A DNA stretch of 64,000 bases from positions 131,695,032 through 131,759,031 of the forward strand of contig CM073591.1 of the NCBI GenBank assembly GCA_037074705.1. The letters are read 5' to 3'. Position numbers and translations under genes: made by a program. Shown piece after piece: positions 1 to 11,680 of the stretch (position 1 is the first letter of the stretch; every line of letters starts with the position of its first letter). Under the pieces are notes generated by a model. The model did no database searches and was not told where the DNA came from. It saw only the letters and a list, made by a program, of their open reading frames with translations. The DNA is from Zhengitettix transpicula (Eukaryota; Arthropoda; Insecta; Orthoptera; Tetrigidae).

Positions 1-1789
1 TAGTGATTTAACACACCGGCTATGATTAAATTAACATTAAGTCGGAATAGGTAGGGGGCAAGAAGTGTAAATGTTAAAAAAATTAAAGTTCTTGATGCCG
101 GTGAAATCACGTCTTCAGCAATAGATTAATGTCGAGTATATAGAAATATAGAAATGGAATAAACGAACGTAAACTGTGTAACACGGATTTAAATACTGGA
201 AAAATAAATGAAGATGCTTACAAACTCAAATAAAATTTTACTGTGGTTTTAACGTAAAAATGAACTCGTAGTTTCCAGTAAACAATGTAAATACGTGACC
301 AAGTAAGTTCATAAGAACTTGAGTAGGACCTTAAATCCAATATTTACTTAATTCCGATCATCGAAATAGGATCGAGGTAAAAGGTTTTAAAATTGTACTA
401 CTCGTATATACGCAAAATTAAACAGAGGCAGAACACTCGACAAAATAGTACTCGAGGCTTTGCAATATAAGAACACTGAAAATTAAGTGAGCTTAAAGAG
501 GAAAATTTGAATAATTTGAGTGACGTAAATGTGTTGTTTGTACGAAGAGTTAAATACAGGATTATTAAACGTTGCAATACAAGTCGAATAATAATAACGT
601 GATAAGATAGTAGAATATAAGATAAATTGCCGATTTAGTAGAGGCAGAAGTATATTCAGAATATAGCAAATTGGCACATTGCTTCGAACGAATTATACCG
701 ACTGTTTAGTTTGAAAAAAGTTTTCGGCAATGCTACGTTATAATGAAATTTTAAATTTATGATTCTATATTTTTAAAACACTCTCAAGATTAAAGGATCA
801 TCATAGTGATGAGAGAGGAGTTCCTTTTGATCAGGAACTTGAATTCATTCTGGCCGCGCTGGCAGTGTATTTACCGTACTTGACAAAATTATAGGCTACA
901 ACGTAGGCCCTCTCCGTCTAAAAAGAGATTAGGAGGGGGCTAAGGAGGGCAAAGAGTCGGCCAAGGACTCCTATTGGGAGACTCGCATAATTGTGAACTT
1001 TAGCAAATAGATTAGCGATTGGCCTCCTAATTCTTAGAGCATCATGATTAATGCAACGGTAAAAATCTGTTTCAGTCATGTATAAATAATCGTGATTGTT
1101 CAGAAATATATTCTACGAAACATAAAATTAACAAGATACAATCAACTTACATCGAAAGTTATTACTTGCCGTACTAGTACTAAAATAAATTTTCATAAAT
1201 TAATTTCTGTTTAGATTATGATTATAACTGGTATAATGAAACAAATACTTTGGTTATGGTACTGTAATTTTAATTATACTCTAACATTTTAATGAGAATA
1301 AGTAAATAATGCGAGTGAAGATGAAATTACAAGGGTAATTTTGGTTTATTGGACGTTATTTTTAAGTTCATTCCGTATATCTAATTTTCTACTGGAAAAA
1401 CAGAATCAGTTCATTTATAGATTCGATAAAATGGTATATTTTCCAAATTGAAACTCCATCCAAGCAGGGCAATAAAATAATAGAGTTCGTAAACGTATTT
1501 GATATCTATTTTACACAGATGCTATATCGATCTCCTGCTATTAAATTTGCAATAACTGCATTGAAAATATTTAGTTAATCAACATTTACTTACTTGTTCT
1601 GGAATTATAAAATTAATAAAATATAGCAAACAACTTTGATATTCCTTCTCAATGAAAATAGCATCACGGTAATCCAAACGAGTAGATATATAGCTCTGTA
1701 TCAATTATGAATAATATCAATGGTGAAATGTCAGTGAATTGTGAAAACTCTAATCATCAAGAACAGTCTCGGCTCTAAAGGATATACGG
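1..1789. other. AT-rich sequence without recognised feature
   Basis: No coding region, RNA gene or recognisable element is visible. Reading frames are short and stop-rich on both strands. A somewhat GC-richer patch lies at about 900-985. It is probably intron or intergenic DNA. Confidence 0.6.
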
Positions 1790-1805
1790 AGGTAAATGAA
1801 CAGAT

Positions 1806-1935
1806 TGGCTTAGAAAAATCACGCTTAGGTGATCCTGGGTTCGAGTCTCGGTCTTGTAGAGATTTTTCTATCCGAATTTGTTAACTCTAAATATCTTTAT
1901 TCCGCTCAATAGATTTCTGCTGAGTTAAGTTTGTT
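1806..1935 (+). repeat. tRNA-derived SINE-like sequence
   Basis: An A-box-like TGGCTTAGA (1806-1814) is followed by a B-box-like GGTTCGAGTCTC (1838-1849), the two internal RNA polymerase III promoter elements of tRNA genes. The sequence does not fold into a complete tRNA cloverleaf, so a tRNA-derived SINE head is the likely origin. Part of the downstream body (AGAGATTTTTCTATC) reappears near 47190, which suggests a dispersed family. Confidence 0.4.
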
Positions 1936-2593
1936 ATAAATATTTGCAATAATAAGGAGTCCTTACTGGAGAGAAATAGACGTGTCAAAATATGATGCGC
2001 AGTCTTCCACTGACCTGGAGTTGTAGTGGCTGTTGGCCGAAACTCACTTTAATACCAACCTTTGTTACTGAAACTTGATAGTTTAACTATTCTGAAAAAC
2101 TGGCGCAAGTGAATATATTGTGTTCAGTTAGGATATGTTGTATGCTACAAAACTCATTCGTAAAAGTTAACAGATAATAAGTACAGTGCGTGGTAATATG
2201 ACCGTGTCGCTGTCTGTATATTACGTTCGTAAGAATATAATGAATTTTTTTTAAGAACGATAGTAGCGTTACTCCAAGGGTGACTTCCGACCTGACGACA
2301 ATACACCCCGTCATCTTCTCCATTCTACTAGTGCGCAGTGCGTATGCCTTTATATATCTAACGACCTACCCATGCATAGGTCTAGCATATTTTTCGGCCA
2401 AATAAATGTCAAATTAATGGGCATTATAACAGAAGAACGGCTAATCTATAAAATGCATGATTATTTAGTTGCATTCGATGTTATATTTCAATGATTTAAA
2501 TAAGTAGAATTCAATTAGTTTCAGAAAGTCTATTAAATTATTTGCACCGTTGAACAAAATTTTAAACGACGAATTTGTATTTTAATGTTTCAG

Positions 2594-2642
2594 GAAAGGA
2601 AAGTTATGCATCAAGAAGATGGTTACGTGACACCCTTGACAG
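2594..2642 (+). other. Candidate internal exon (49 bp), splice-flanked
   Basis: The segment is preceded by a pyrimidine-rich tract ending in TTTCAG and followed by GTAATATT, so it has a good acceptor and donor. Two of the three frames are open, including one reading RKVMHQEDGYVTPLTG. It is richer in G and C than its surroundings. Its length is not a multiple of three, so skipping it would shift frame. No other exon of the same gene was recognised, so the host gene is unknown. A chance acceptor/donor pair is possible. Confidence 0.3.
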
Positions 2643-2954
2643 GTAATATTATTTTGTATAATTTTTTTTTGCAAAAAACACAACTTCGATAATTTTAATA
2701 AGGTTCAGCCTATTGTATCTTTCTAATATTACGTATACAGGCAAGCAATATATTTTGTTGTATTAAACATACATTAATGTTTTCCAACGATTAATTTTTT
2801 ATTGTAGTATCCATTGATTACAACCTGAATAAATGAGTATAATACAACCACAAAGCTCGGTTTCTCTGAACTTTCCAGTTCTATTGTTCGAAATTCTCAT
2901 ACTATAATTATGATTATTAATAGTTATATTTTGCTAACGAAATTGAATCAATAA

Positions 2955-3396
2955 CCTCTCCGTTTTTGAACTAAGGTTCCCACAAGCCGAGGCACCTCCG
3001 CCTGTTCTGAGAGGTGTATGTTCCGGGGTCACAGACCTTGGGCATACGGTAAGAGTTGTCCGCTATTCCCATTGGAATAGTCGGCCAGCTGCCTCCTAAA
3101 CTGGTCGAGGCACGGAGAAGAGAATACTGCGTCCAGCAAACTCCTCTCCCGCTATCGGAAGGGCGTGGGACAAGTACCCAATGCCCGACCTACCTGATGC
3201 AGGTTTTCTTGGGGTTTTCCCTGCATTACTTTTAGGCGAATGCCTGGTAGGATCCTTAACATATAGCCTGGGGGCCCTAGTTCCTCTACCCTTCCGCATC
3301 CCCCCTTTTCAAATCCCTTCCTATGCTATTAAAGGGAAGTTGCCCAACGTGGATTACCCTCATGTAGCCTGTTGCCCCCCCCCCCAAAAAAAAAAA
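2955..3396 (+). mobile_element. Family R retroposon, 5'-truncated, with target-site duplication
   Basis: This copy lacks the 5' hairpin and starts at the CCTCTCCG segment. It ends in a C-tract followed by an A-tract (about 3386-3398). The direct repeat AATCAATAA flanks it at 2946-2954 and 3397-3405, consistent with target-primed reverse transcription. It includes the conserved CTATTCCcattGGAATAG inverted repeat. The short open frames inside recur in other copies and are not genes. Confidence 0.85.
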
Positions 3397-3414
3397 AATC
3401 AATAAATAAATAAA

Positions 3415-4440
3415 CCGGCCAACGTGTCAGAAGCAATATAATATTTAGGCTGCATTAAGCGTGAGAATCACAAGATATTATCAATTTCTCTCCAAAATTT
3501 AATTACTTTCAGGACGTAAATTATATTCATGCTTGTAGAAATCATCTGTACCAAATTTGTTATTTTATACTTGTGCATTGAAGAGGTTCCAAGAAAAGAA
3601 ACGTTGTTATATTCTTTTCTCATTAAATTGTTTCTGACATATAGGCTGGTTTATATATTTATGAGGATTAATAATGTGTACAGTATTCAAATAAAAATTA
3701 ATATAAACTTCAGACTCATTGTTTTTGACCCATAACGTTTTAGATTCAATATTTCAATTTTGACCACGGGGTTTCAAAAAGGCCGCTTTCGACGCGGTTT
3801 GTACTCAGAAGGATTTTGCAATAGGATTCAAGGTGCCATTGTATGTAATACCAACATTTATAGCGCCAGTCTACGGTCAAATATGTTTGCATTAAATTGA
3901 CTAATTTACGCTTTGACGTCGCTAATGCATTAACAAATATTGCTTCCGATAAGCAATGAAACCAAAACCAAATCGTGCAGTAACCGCCTGATGAGATTCC
4001 GCGTTATTGTCTTATTCGAGGAATATATGTTCGTTTACGATTTCCGTAATCTTCAGAAACACAGACTGCATCAACCGCTAATTTTACATTTAAGTTGCGC
4101 ATGCAACAAAAAATATATTCATAGAACACTCTTCAACTCTATGATGATGTTTCCGGTACAAGCTTATTGATTCGCGAAAGCATAAGATATAAAAATATAA
4201 TAACGAAGGAAGAATGACTTCAACAATAATTATAATCTTATCAGCGCGTTAAGCAGTTGCTTGAACTTGCTCGGTTAGTTGGTTAGTTCTGTTGTCCTTT
4301 ACTCCATACGTTATATTAAAACACCTTTCTGTCACAAATTCTGTTTTGTCGCTGTTGTTATCGAGATTATTGTCTTAAGAATTAAGAAATTACAATACAA
4401 TGAATTAGCAGCTAGAAACTAATAACACTATACCAACATT
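3415..4440. other. No recognised feature
   Basis: AT-rich sequence. Open frames of about 70 codons (3529-3735 and 3940-4170) have no recognisable domain and look like chance frames. Confidence 0.5.
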
Positions 4441-4472
4441 GTCACATTATTGTACGCACGCTGTAAAATCAT

Positions 4473-4544
4473 CGATCCCGTATCTCATTAAATAGCTGTT
4501 AAGGAACCGGGATCGTGGATAATTTAATTGGGTTTCTTAATGAG
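4473..4544. other. Two interleaved inverted repeats
   Basis: CGATCCCG (4473-4480) pairs with CGGGATCG (4508-4515), and CTCATTAA (4484-4491) pairs with TTAATGAG (4537-4544). The pairs interleave rather than nest, which as RNA would form a pseudoknot-like arrangement. No function is known. Confidence 0.4.
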
Positions 4545-4989
4545 GTCTTAAATTAATCGATTAAGTCATTACCAAAGAATCAGGAAAAACTGTAATTAGT
4601 AAGACTGATTACAAATATGAATCTGCTGGTCGTGTATATCCACAACACAATCATTGTGACGCCTACAAGATTCCTATTGGTTTTTTATGTAACTCATTTA
4701 TTTGCTAAAAAGTATAAGTGCAAAGTAGATTGTCTCTTTGAAGACTTTTAACTGTTAAATATTTCACATAAACCACTAGTCCGCAAACAGTAATACTTTT
4801 ATTAAATCGTCAAAAGCATTCAAAGCAGTATTTTTCGGTAAATGTAGAAATTAATGTTCGCAATTGCTATTATGGGATGCGTGTGTAGTTAATTGAATTT
4901 AATTTTATAAAATATTTTGTTATTGTTTTGAATGTTTTGACGAATTCATAAAATAATTACTTTTTGTCGACTTGTAGTTTAATTGAAAC

Positions 4990-5777
4990 TATTTCGGTGT
5001 CCGGCGTTGCCCGGGTTGTCATATATCCATACCTCTCGATTTGACTCCAATCTCGGTTGCTTTCGCGTTATTGTTATGTAACACTCCTCGATTCCTATCC
5101 TTGCATTTGCTCAATTCCCATGCCGAAAGGAGGTTGAACTCATCGACTCCGAAAATGTTTCTTTCGGCGAATATATCGGTCGTTTTAAATGTTCGGAAAT
5201 TTCCTCCCCGTCCACCCCCTCGACTATGGGTGAAACAAAAAGTTGACTGTCATAATTAAACTCAGCGAAATCCGTAACCCCGGATTTGACTCGAATCTCG
5301 GTTGTTTTGGGTTATTTTTATGTAACGCCCCTTCTCCCCACCCCTAAGCGAGCTCCCCTCCCAAGACAAAAGGAGTTAAAATGATACACAGACTACATGT
5401 AGAGAAATATTATGGTCTCATTGACTCCGAAAATATTTATTCGACGCAAATATCGGCCAGTAAACATGTTCGTAAATTTATATCCCCGCCCACCTTCGCT
5501 TCGCGTAGCCCAGATTGTCATAAATAAAGTCAACGACATCCATATCCTCGGATTTGACTCTAATATCGGTTGTATTCGCGTTATTTTCTTGGAGGGCCCG
5601 CTTCACTCCCACCTTTAAGGTGTAATGGGTGGAAATTATACACAGATAACATCGGTAGACTTCTAAAATTATCTATCCGACTTAAATATCGTCCATTTTA
5701 TCATGTTTGTATGCATAACATACATACAAGCGTTCAAACAAACACACAAACACTCAATTTTATTCACTAGATATATT
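4990..5777 (+). repeat. Dispersed repeat with three internal tandem units, possibly related to Family C
   Basis: It starts with CCGGCGTTGCCCGGG near 5001 and ends in an ACATACATACA-rich tail (about 5718-5777). Three units begin with GATTTGACTC at 5038, 5283 and 5551, giving periods of about 245 and 268 bp; the third is shorter. Each of the first two units leads through a TTGTCATA block into the next start. Both ends resemble the Family C copies at 36.9 and 44.2 kb, but the interior differs. Open frames inside are by-products of the repeat. Confidence 0.7.
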
Positions 5778-7329
5778 AGAAAAAGTAGATGTTAAAATAA
5801 CTAAGTTCTACATTGGTGAAATTACCAACTTCCGGACTTTTATTCTCAAGAATACATATTGTTAAATTGAAGTTGAATATTAACTATTAAGTTGAAGAGA
5901 TGTAGCCTCTTAGCTGTATACATCTTACCACGCAAAAGGGTTGGTATTTTATATATTTTCACCTACTGGTATAGGTAGTAGCTAGTAGTGAAAAACCAAG
6001 TTTTTCATTTCGTAAGTCTCGGGAAAAGGTACTTCAGTCTAAAAACCAATAAATTTTTCACCTCTTTTCAGTTTTTCGCTAATAGATATAGCATGAAGCA
6101 TTCTACTGGAAACAAAGTTCAGATGACATCTTACTAAAATAACTAAATGTAAGGCTGTAACAATACTTAGTGCATTTATCTGAGATTCCTCAGCGCCACA
6201 ATTCGACTGCCGCAACCAGACAGCATAATGAGTGTATTTTCGGCAATTCTCTATGTATTATTAAAACCAGATATTGCGTTGGAAAGATAATGAAATTCTC
6301 GACTACTTTCTTTTAATACAAATACATGAACGACCGACCATTTTCGAGGTAACAACAGTAGAATTACGACCAACTGTATTCTTTCCGAAAAGGACCAAAA
6401 ATAGCATACATTTGACGAACGATTTCTACCACTTCATTCGACCAAATTTCATAATCAAGGATATCATTCCACGCTGAATTTTATGCTCTAGAATTTATTA
6501 CTGAACATTGTTTTCAATACAATGCTTCATGCTTTAGCTATCAGAGAAAAAATGAAAAGAGGTGAAAAATGTCCTGATTTTTCGACCACAGAACCTTTTC
6601 TCGGGGCATTTAGTGCTGGAAAAATATTTCATTACTGGCCAAAAACCTATAAAAAATATAAAATAACCTATCTTTTGCTCGCGGAGCACAACACTACTGG
6701 ACTAATAACACTTTTATACATATTTATCTAGTTTTACTGTAGATCCTGTTGGTACTAAATTCTATTGCTTAATTATATATATTGACGTCTGTTTGTAAAT
6801 ACTATGAAGGGCAAAGTAATTGAAGCGACTATGTTAATATATCTCTCGGACAACACTCATATTACTTTATGGGAGCACTATTTCGAGCGAGACTTGTTTT
6901 ATCGATCGCAATCAACAAGTCACAGGGCAAGCACTTCGTAGTGGATATGAGTTCGTGATGTTCCTCCCATTAACAACTTTATGTTGTTTGCTCGAGAGCG
7001 GGTTCACTCCAAGATTTATTTTTATTTGCTCCTGGAGTTAAAACTAATAATTTATAATCATTTTTGGAGCTTATTTAACATTTAAGTGAGTCATGCGCGA
7101 TGACTAGACTGTTTATTATATTTTATCTATTAAATTTCCATTAAGACGGAGCACAGTGAAATAGTATTTCTGCAGTTCGACACAGTGGGTCGAAAACTTC
7201 CTGCAGTTTAATGTAACAAATATTTTACAATTAACTGAGTAAATATTCTGTGGCAATTTAATAAGTTGAGTATATATTTCAATGAGTTTGTAAACGACTG
7301 ATCAGCTTAATCAGTTACTTAGGAAACTT
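5778..7329. other. No recognised feature
   Basis: AT-rich sequence. Short frames at 6274-6477 and 6522-6731 have no recognisable domain. Confidence 0.5.
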
Positions 7330-7338
7330 ATCTCGGCC

Positions 7339-8035
7339 TCATATGCTGTAAAAATGATGTCCACCTTCAATTATTTAAAAACACGAAAACTGGTCTACTT
7401 TGCGCATTTTTATTCTGTTTTGTCATACTGGATTGTATTCTGGGAAAACTCAACAGGTATAGACAAAATTTTTATTGCGCAAAAACGTGTTGTCCGAGCA
7501 ATATGTCAGGTCACCTCCAGAACTTCATGTAGAACTCTCTTCAAAAAATTGGGTCAATTCATTCTGCCGTGCCAGGAAATTTACTCATTAATGTTATTTG
7601 TGACTTCAAATAGGCACTTATTTTTTTAACAATTCTTATATTCATGACTTCAATACGAGAAACAAAAATAATCTGTACAAAAAAAAATGTGAAACATTGT
7701 CAATTGCTCGGAAAGGTGTCCATTATTCTGGGGTCTCCATCTTTAACAGACTGAATCAAAGAATCAAACAGTTGTCCAATAACCAAAGTCAATGTAAAGC
7801 TAAGTTATCTGCATTTCTGCTTAGCCACTCCATCTATTCAGTAAAAGAATCGGAGATGTACAAATAGTCAACATGAACTACAAATCGGAATGGTGTTCGT
7901 ATGATGTTAGATAATACAGTACTATATTATATGACTGTAAATAGCAAGCATGAGCTATTCATAAGTTTAAGTTATAGAATATTATTAGCCTTTATTAATT
8001 GATAGTATTGTCATAGTATCTAAATAATAAGAAAG
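7339..8035 (+). mobile_element. CR1-like LINE, C-terminal end of reverse transcriptase polyprotein (decayed)
   Basis: The frame from 7354 encodes the part of a non-LTR reverse transcriptase after the catalytic palm. It shows the 'LSYWIVFWENSTGIDKIF' block, an 'AQKRVVRAI' helix and 'CRTLFKKLG'. The frame breaks near 7627, and the same protein continues in another frame (NTRNKNN, then a GVSIFNRL block) to about 7860. A 3' untranslated region may follow to about 8035. Order and content match the C-terminal 'thumb' region of CR1/jockey-group LINEs. The rest of the enzyme is absent, as expected of a 5'-truncated, inactive copy. Related pieces are at 34.4 kb and 35.5 kb. Confidence 0.7.
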
Positions 8036-8039
8036 GATG

Positions 8040-8233
8040 TATGTATGTATGTATTTACGTTAATTTCTATACAAAATTAACTCGTGGACAGGTTGCAACG
8101 AAAACTATTATATATTCAAAACACGAGATACTGCACTGTGGTGGTGAGAACCTCTAGCATAAAGGAAGAAAGAATTATAATTACAATATGTGATCATTTT
8201 GTGTTACATTACTGCGCGCCAAGATACCATGAC

Positions 8234-8307
<74 letters not shown>

Positions 8308-8515
8308 CGAGAGAGAGAGAGAGACATTACTACGCGACGAACAAAGGAATTAGTTCCTTTTTCCGTAATGAAATAAAGCAGAAATATTTTCATTGAGTAA
8401 AACGTATAATTTTTTCCAGTAATACTCCATCGAATGAAGATAAAAAAACAATACGGAATACTTTACGATCCTTGCGGAAATTGTAAGTTAATTTTCGTGC
8501 CTTATTAGTGACTCA
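8040..8515 (-). repeat. Family C repeat, copy with expanded (GA)n
   Basis: On the minus strand this matches the 3' parts of the copies at 36.9 and 44.2 kb. Shared blocks are the TTTCCGCAAGGAT block, the 'tgctttatttcatt' block, TGACGTCA (about 8230), GCGCGCAGTAA, the CACCACAG block, 'CTGTCCACG' and the terminal ACATACATAC tail. The other copies have only a short TCTCTC where this one has the long GA tract. Confidence 0.8.
8239..8324 (+). repeat. (GA)n microsatellite
   Basis: About 86 bp of GA dinucleotide with two GC interruptions near 8300-8310. It lies inside the Family C copy, next to its TGACGTCA site. Translations rich in Arg-Glu from this tract are artefacts. Confidence 0.98.
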
Positions 8516-9340
8516 ACAATTCTTACTGACCCGCATAATCGTTGTATAACTTTGTGGTTATCCAATGTCGAACAATAACTGAACCGCGATTAAGCATAAA
8601 ATTGAGTTAGTAACTCAAATCCGATGACGACTTCCGTTGCATAATTTATTTGAACAGTTTTTCCCTAAGATTATATATTTTTTTATAAGGAAAAGGTGTG
8701 TGGGTAGGATATATAATATGAAGAGCATTTGCATTTCGTTAAATTCGTAAGTTTCTTCCTTAATTATTACACAGAAAAAGATAAAATAATGGTCTTTCTT
8801 TAAAGATAGCAGTGCATAATTACTGGAAAGACGATAACAGTGGATACCCGCCATGAACTGCATTCCGTACGAGTAGGTAAATTCATCGCAGTTTTATCAC
8901 TGCTAAGAAAGGCGTACATTTTTCGATAAACTCATTTTGAAACTGAAGTGCGTCTACGGATTATTGATCCCAAGGCAACGCACGAGAGAACTTTATTAGT
9001 CGTCAATCAACAGGTTTGTCTGCCATCAATATACCCTAATAGGGTGTCCTTAAGCCTAGCGTATATTAATTTGCATTTACAATTTGCTACCAATTTGATT
9101 TAATATACGGTCAGTGTTAAGGTGTTACATTGCCGCCTTTAAGAGTAAATAGCTTATGCCAGTTGCATTCAAATGTTTCGCTAGTAAAACTCAAACCCAC
9201 CCACACGCCCAAAGAGTGGAATGACCACGGTGCTAAACTCTTTGTCTACCATGTGTTCGTAGCCCTGGCAGCTGTGCCGAACTACAAATGAAGCAGAGAT
9301 CGTTCACCCTTCTCTCAGAATTTCTAAAAGAGTAACCAGT
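8516..9340. other. No recognised feature
   Basis: Mixed AT-rich sequence. The frame at 8615-8863 (-) has no recognisable domain. The part from about 9130 on is richer in C and G than its surroundings. Confidence 0.5.
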
Positions 9341-9346
9341 GTGCGA

Positions 9347-9399
9347 CCCCTTCGGAGGGGAGGCTCCTCATCTGCATAATGATTATCCCCGAGGGATAA
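9347..9399. other. Two adjacent GC-rich hairpins
   Basis: CCCCTTCGGAGGGG (9347-9360) folds as a 5-bp stem with a 4-nt loop. TTATCCCcgaGGGATAA (9383-9399) is a perfect 7-bp inverted repeat. They lie in a GC-richer island (about 9180-9440). No family was recognised. Confidence 0.45.
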
Positions 9400-9400
9400 A

Positions 9401-10330
9401 CAGCTTCCTCGTGACGTAGCCCAAGCGTAATGAACGATCTACTCTTATACAAATATGAGTATCATTAGTGGATCCACGGATTTTACTCAATCTTCGTCTA
9501 TCAAGAAACAAATTCAAATTTTAACCTTGAGGTGCAAACTACATTTGTAACTAAAATAAAGCACTGCCTTTTAAAATCAGAAAAATATTTATTATTTAAA
9601 AAATAAAATTTTTCGTCGCTAATTTTGATAATCAGCGACTTACTGCTGTGGCCGAAAATTTTGTAAAACTTCATATACCTGAAGAGGTCTCAAAGAGTGA
9701 CGAAACATTGTGTGTTTTTAATTATAAAAGTTTTTCAGACTTTAAAATGCTGTGTTTTCTTTGTAATTTACTCTTAATACTCACTTATATATCATTATTA
9801 CATTCGTCACTTTATCCATACGAGTTTATGATAAACATTATGGATGTGTGAAAATAGCCCTTTATAAAAAGGTTACTAACGTACGTTATCAATAAAAGTG
9901 CATTTAAAAAAATACATATTATTAGCCGTCTAGTCACCTGCAAAAGAGGAATAAAATCAAATTTTCTTAACGCGGTCATTGGAACGAATGTCACGTTTTT
10001 GTAAAAGTAAAGGTTTATAACAGTGATAGATCACAAAAACTGATTACATATTTAATATAATCTGTCATTTATCATTCCACAATTCTAACTAATCAGCCAA
10101 TGTGTCAGAAAAAATGGTTAATTAAGTAAAAACGTTCACACGGCTTTCCGTCCACAATTTTGGGATGATAATTTATACACATATGCTCAATTATAAGAAA
10201 TATGAATGAAATTTGTTTTTAAGTTTTTTGATTTAATTAATTAATAAAATTTTCCGACCTTATTGGCTGAATTATTTGTTAACCTCGATTATATTATAAT
10301 TTACACAGTTAAACATGATTTATTGACTTC
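9401..10330. other. No recognised feature
   Basis: AT-rich sequence. Frames at 9648-9851 (+) and 9812-9994 (-) overlap on opposite strands and neither resembles a known protein. Confidence 0.5.
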
Positions 10331-10520
10331 CTGTGATGTTTAGGTCAGCGTGATTGACTCGCATCACAGAGGTCCAGGTTTCGAGTCCTGGCGAGGGCAA
10401 GCTTGTTTTTGTGCGTGAGAAAAACTCGTCAAATCAGTCCCCCGGCAAAGCAAATTGAGTTCCCATAATGAGTCACTAACAACCTGAGCTGTTGATGCGA
10501 CTGTAAATAAATCACTATAT
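10331..10520 (+). mobile_element. tRNA-derived SINE
   Basis: The head CTGTGATGTTTAGGTCAGCG (10331-10350) carries an A-box-like segment. The B box is GGTTTCGAGTCCTGG (10377-10391). A body with TGAGTCACTAACAACCTGAG and an AT-rich tail (CTGTAAATAAATCAC) follows. The same head, in reverse, occurs at about 36095-36200. The tail GCGACTGTAAATAAAT resembles GCAACTATAAATAAAA at the end of the SINE at 50.9 kb. Confidence 0.7.
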
Positions 10521-10660
10521 ATATAAATTATTTTTCAAGTATTTTCAACAGGAAATTCAAATACGCAAGCAATATTGCGGTACTAAAGCCAACTTTTGCT
10601 ACATTCGTAAATGCACTTATGTAAGAAGCAGAAACAATTTTTATATTGATGAAGAATGGT

Positions 10661-10832
10661 CGAATCGAACATGTTATGTAACGCTCTGTCTTGAATTTAG
10701 TTAAACGGATAGAAATGTAAAATTAGGTCAATGTTAGTTGTTGTGCAGTTTGTGTGGCGTGAAGCAAAATACCGCTTCAACATTGTTATGTCTGTCCGAC
10801 TACATCTAAAAAATTTAAAAACAATAAATAAA
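10661..10832 (+). repeat. Dispersed direct repeat, copy 1
   Basis: It shares about 150 bp with 11681-11846, including ACATGTTA(T/C)GTAACGC, AAACGGATAGAAA, the TAAAATTAGGTCAAT block, TACCGCTTCAAC and TGTCTGTCCGAC, ending in AACAATAAA. Copies are about 1,020 bp apart. No coding content was recognised. Confidence 0.8.
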
Positions 10833-11171
10833 TCAATATAGAAATATAAAAACATGTATTTTTTCAAGGCTTTTCAACAGGAAATTCAAATATGAAATTA
10901 TGTTATTCCAGATTGATGAACGAAATGTTGCATATTCGTTCCAATGATTCGGTTATTAACGTAAAAAATGATACTAGTAATTTAAATAGAATTTATGAAT
11001 CCCTATTGATAATAATTTTATTTCCAATGTTTCTTTATACTTAACAATAATATCAACAGCTGTAAATATAACAAAATTTTCGCCTGCAATGTGTGGGCAA
11101 ATCTAAGAAATGTATGTCCACTATATATCATGTAATTAATTGTAAGTAATGTTCAATAAATTTTTAATTAA

Positions 11172-11383
11172 TTGTATTATAAATTATCATGTTTGTAAAA
11201 ATTTTGTTTCGTTGGAATTTTTAGAAACACGGATTTTGAAATGAGGTAATTTAATTGACTTAACAACAGCTGAAGAAGTCTTAATAAATTAGGGATGAGA
11301 CTTTGAAAATGTTAATCGTATTTATATTAATATATAATATATTATAATTTAAATTAATAATAATTTATAACCAAAGAGGTTGC
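11172..11383 (+). repeat. Dispersed repeat with Family S motif, copy 1
   Basis: Similar over about 200 bp to 14502-14729. It contains GAAACACGGATTTT and CTGAAGA (11270-11276), one nucleotide, then a possible 5-bp hairpin (GTCTT/GGGAT) followed by GAGAC. See the Family S finding. Confidence 0.75.
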
Positions 11384-11680
11384 TGTTTTCATTTATTTAA
11401 AGACGTCAAATAAATATAACTGTTAAAAGATTTGTATCTTAATCAATAATTTTTTAGCTTATTTATTAACGAATCACTACTATTTGAACAGTTTCCATAT
11501 TATAGATAGAGATAGAAATTATAAATCCAGATAAGTTTGAGAAATGTTACACGTATTAAACTTAATGTTAAAACCAAGAATGAAGTTACGGAATAAAGTT
11601 GCCTTTCCGGAACAGTGGTCAGGCGAATGGCACGGGGGGCGGGGAGGAGGTTGTCCGCTCATGCACGTGCGGAAATCGCA

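Noticed and set aside
3181..3405. Recurring frames beginning MPDLPDAGF with GECRVGSL and similar (also near 16.5, 27.7, 30.2, 41.5, 52.9, 57.7 kb)
   Set aside because: They are translations of Family R copies in either orientation. Frames break differently in each copy and no domain is present.
5038..5777. CRISPR-like or satellite array
   Set aside because: Only three long, diverged units with no short-repeat/spacer pattern; this is an internal tandem of a dispersed repeat in a eukaryote.
8084..8396. Frames rich in Arg-Glu repeats
   Set aside because: Produced by the (GA)n microsatellite.
10331..10400. Possible true tRNA gene
   Set aside because: A and B boxes are present but there is no acceptor stem or complete cloverleaf, and the head recurs at 36.1 kb. 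A SINE is more likely.
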